5,632 nucleotides of DNA. Origin: JAIVGV01 sp035295985. GTDB taxonomy: Bacteria; Acidobacteriota; Blastocatellia; Pyrinomonadales; Pyrinomonadaceae. Below are positions 5,542 through 5,632 of the stretch, piece after piece. Positions within the stretch are counted from its first letter, which is position 1. The number at the start of each line of letters is the position of its first letter. Below the pieces are notes generated by a model. It was not told the DNA's origin. It worked only from the letters and a program-made list of their open reading frames with translations, and searched no databases. A program made the translations under genes and the position numbers. Where the stretch lies: the NCBI GenBank assembly GCA_035295985.1, contig DATHBT010000363.1:1-5632 (forward strand). The letters are read 5' to 3'.

Positions 5542-5632
5542 CTAGCGTTCGGCGCGGTTCGCGGCCGGGCGCGCGGGCACGTCTTCGAGGGCGGCGCGGG
5601 CGGCGGCGAGCGTGGCCGCAGCGCGCGGGCCT
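5542..5632 (-). CDS. C-terminal fragment of a paralog of the downstream exported protein
   Basis: Only the last 29 codons and the TAG stop are inside the window; the gene continues past the right edge. The visible start, GPRAAATLAAARAAL, aligns without gaps to GPRASATLAVAAAVL at residues 616-630 of the 640-residue protein (11 of 15 identical). The DNA at 5607-5632 matches 3541-3566 at 23 of 26 positions. The remaining tail, EDVPARPAANRAER, is unrelated and Pro/Ala/Arg-rich, as is the paralog's tail. The inference is a tandem duplication with both copies on the minus strand and about 130 bp between them. The fragment is short and GC-rich, so the reading frame rests mainly on this alignment and the shared orientation. 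Confidence 0.65.
   Translation of the reverse strand, partial: GPRAAATLAAARAALEDVPARPAANRAER

Noticed and set aside
5533..5542. Palindrome GGGCGCGCCC at the stop of the upstream paralog
   Set aside because: Ten-base GC palindromes are common by chance at this base composition, and it has no loop or U-tract to act as a terminator.

Overview
The window is GC-rich bacterial chromosome with tightly packed genes and strong G/C preference at third codon positions. A bacillithiol-type deacetylase (BshB1), an HXXEE-family membrane protein, large secreted alpha-helical proteins of unknown function and abundant intergenic inverted repeats together suggest an Acidobacteriota-like organism, perhaps Blastocatellia. 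That placement is an inference from gene content; no rRNA or other phylogenetic marker is present.

Layout, left to right. (1) 1-899, minus strand: a YegS/DgkB-type lipid kinase, complete except for its last residues, which run off the left edge. (2) 909-1022: inverted repeat built of 7-bp units, copy A. (3) 1005-1778, minus: an RNase Z-like metallo-beta-lactamase-fold hydrolase whose last five codons and stop codon lie inside copy A. (4) 1779-1938: a divergent promoter region with a candidate promoter on each strand and an 8-bp-arm palindrome between the two -35 elements. (5) 1939-2685, plus: bshB1, a PIG-L/LmbE deacetylase. (6) 2688-2811: heptamer inverted repeat, copy B, starting two bases after the bshB1 stop. 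(7) 2831-3298, plus: a small HXXEE membrane protein. (8) 3299-3487: a convergent intergenic region with a perfect 23-bp inverted repeat enclosing a perfect 13-bp hairpin, a likely bidirectional terminator. (9) 3488-5410, minus: a 640-residue exported helical-repeat protein of unknown function. (10) 5411-5541: a perfect 28-bp inverted repeat of a third type, carrying 8-bp units. (11) 5542-5632, minus: the last 29 codons of a gene whose product matches the C-terminus of the 640-residue protein, so the two appear to be tandem paralogs.

The genes are mostly ordinary housekeeping or accessory functions (lipid phosphorylation, a metal hydrolase, low-molecular-weight thiol synthesis) with no obvious shared pathway. 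The striking feature is the intergenic DNA: four of the five intergenic regions are largely filled by inverted repeats belonging to three unrelated sequence types, and the fifth is the divergent promoter with its own palindrome. No tRNA, rRNA, CRISPR array, transposase or phage gene was seen.
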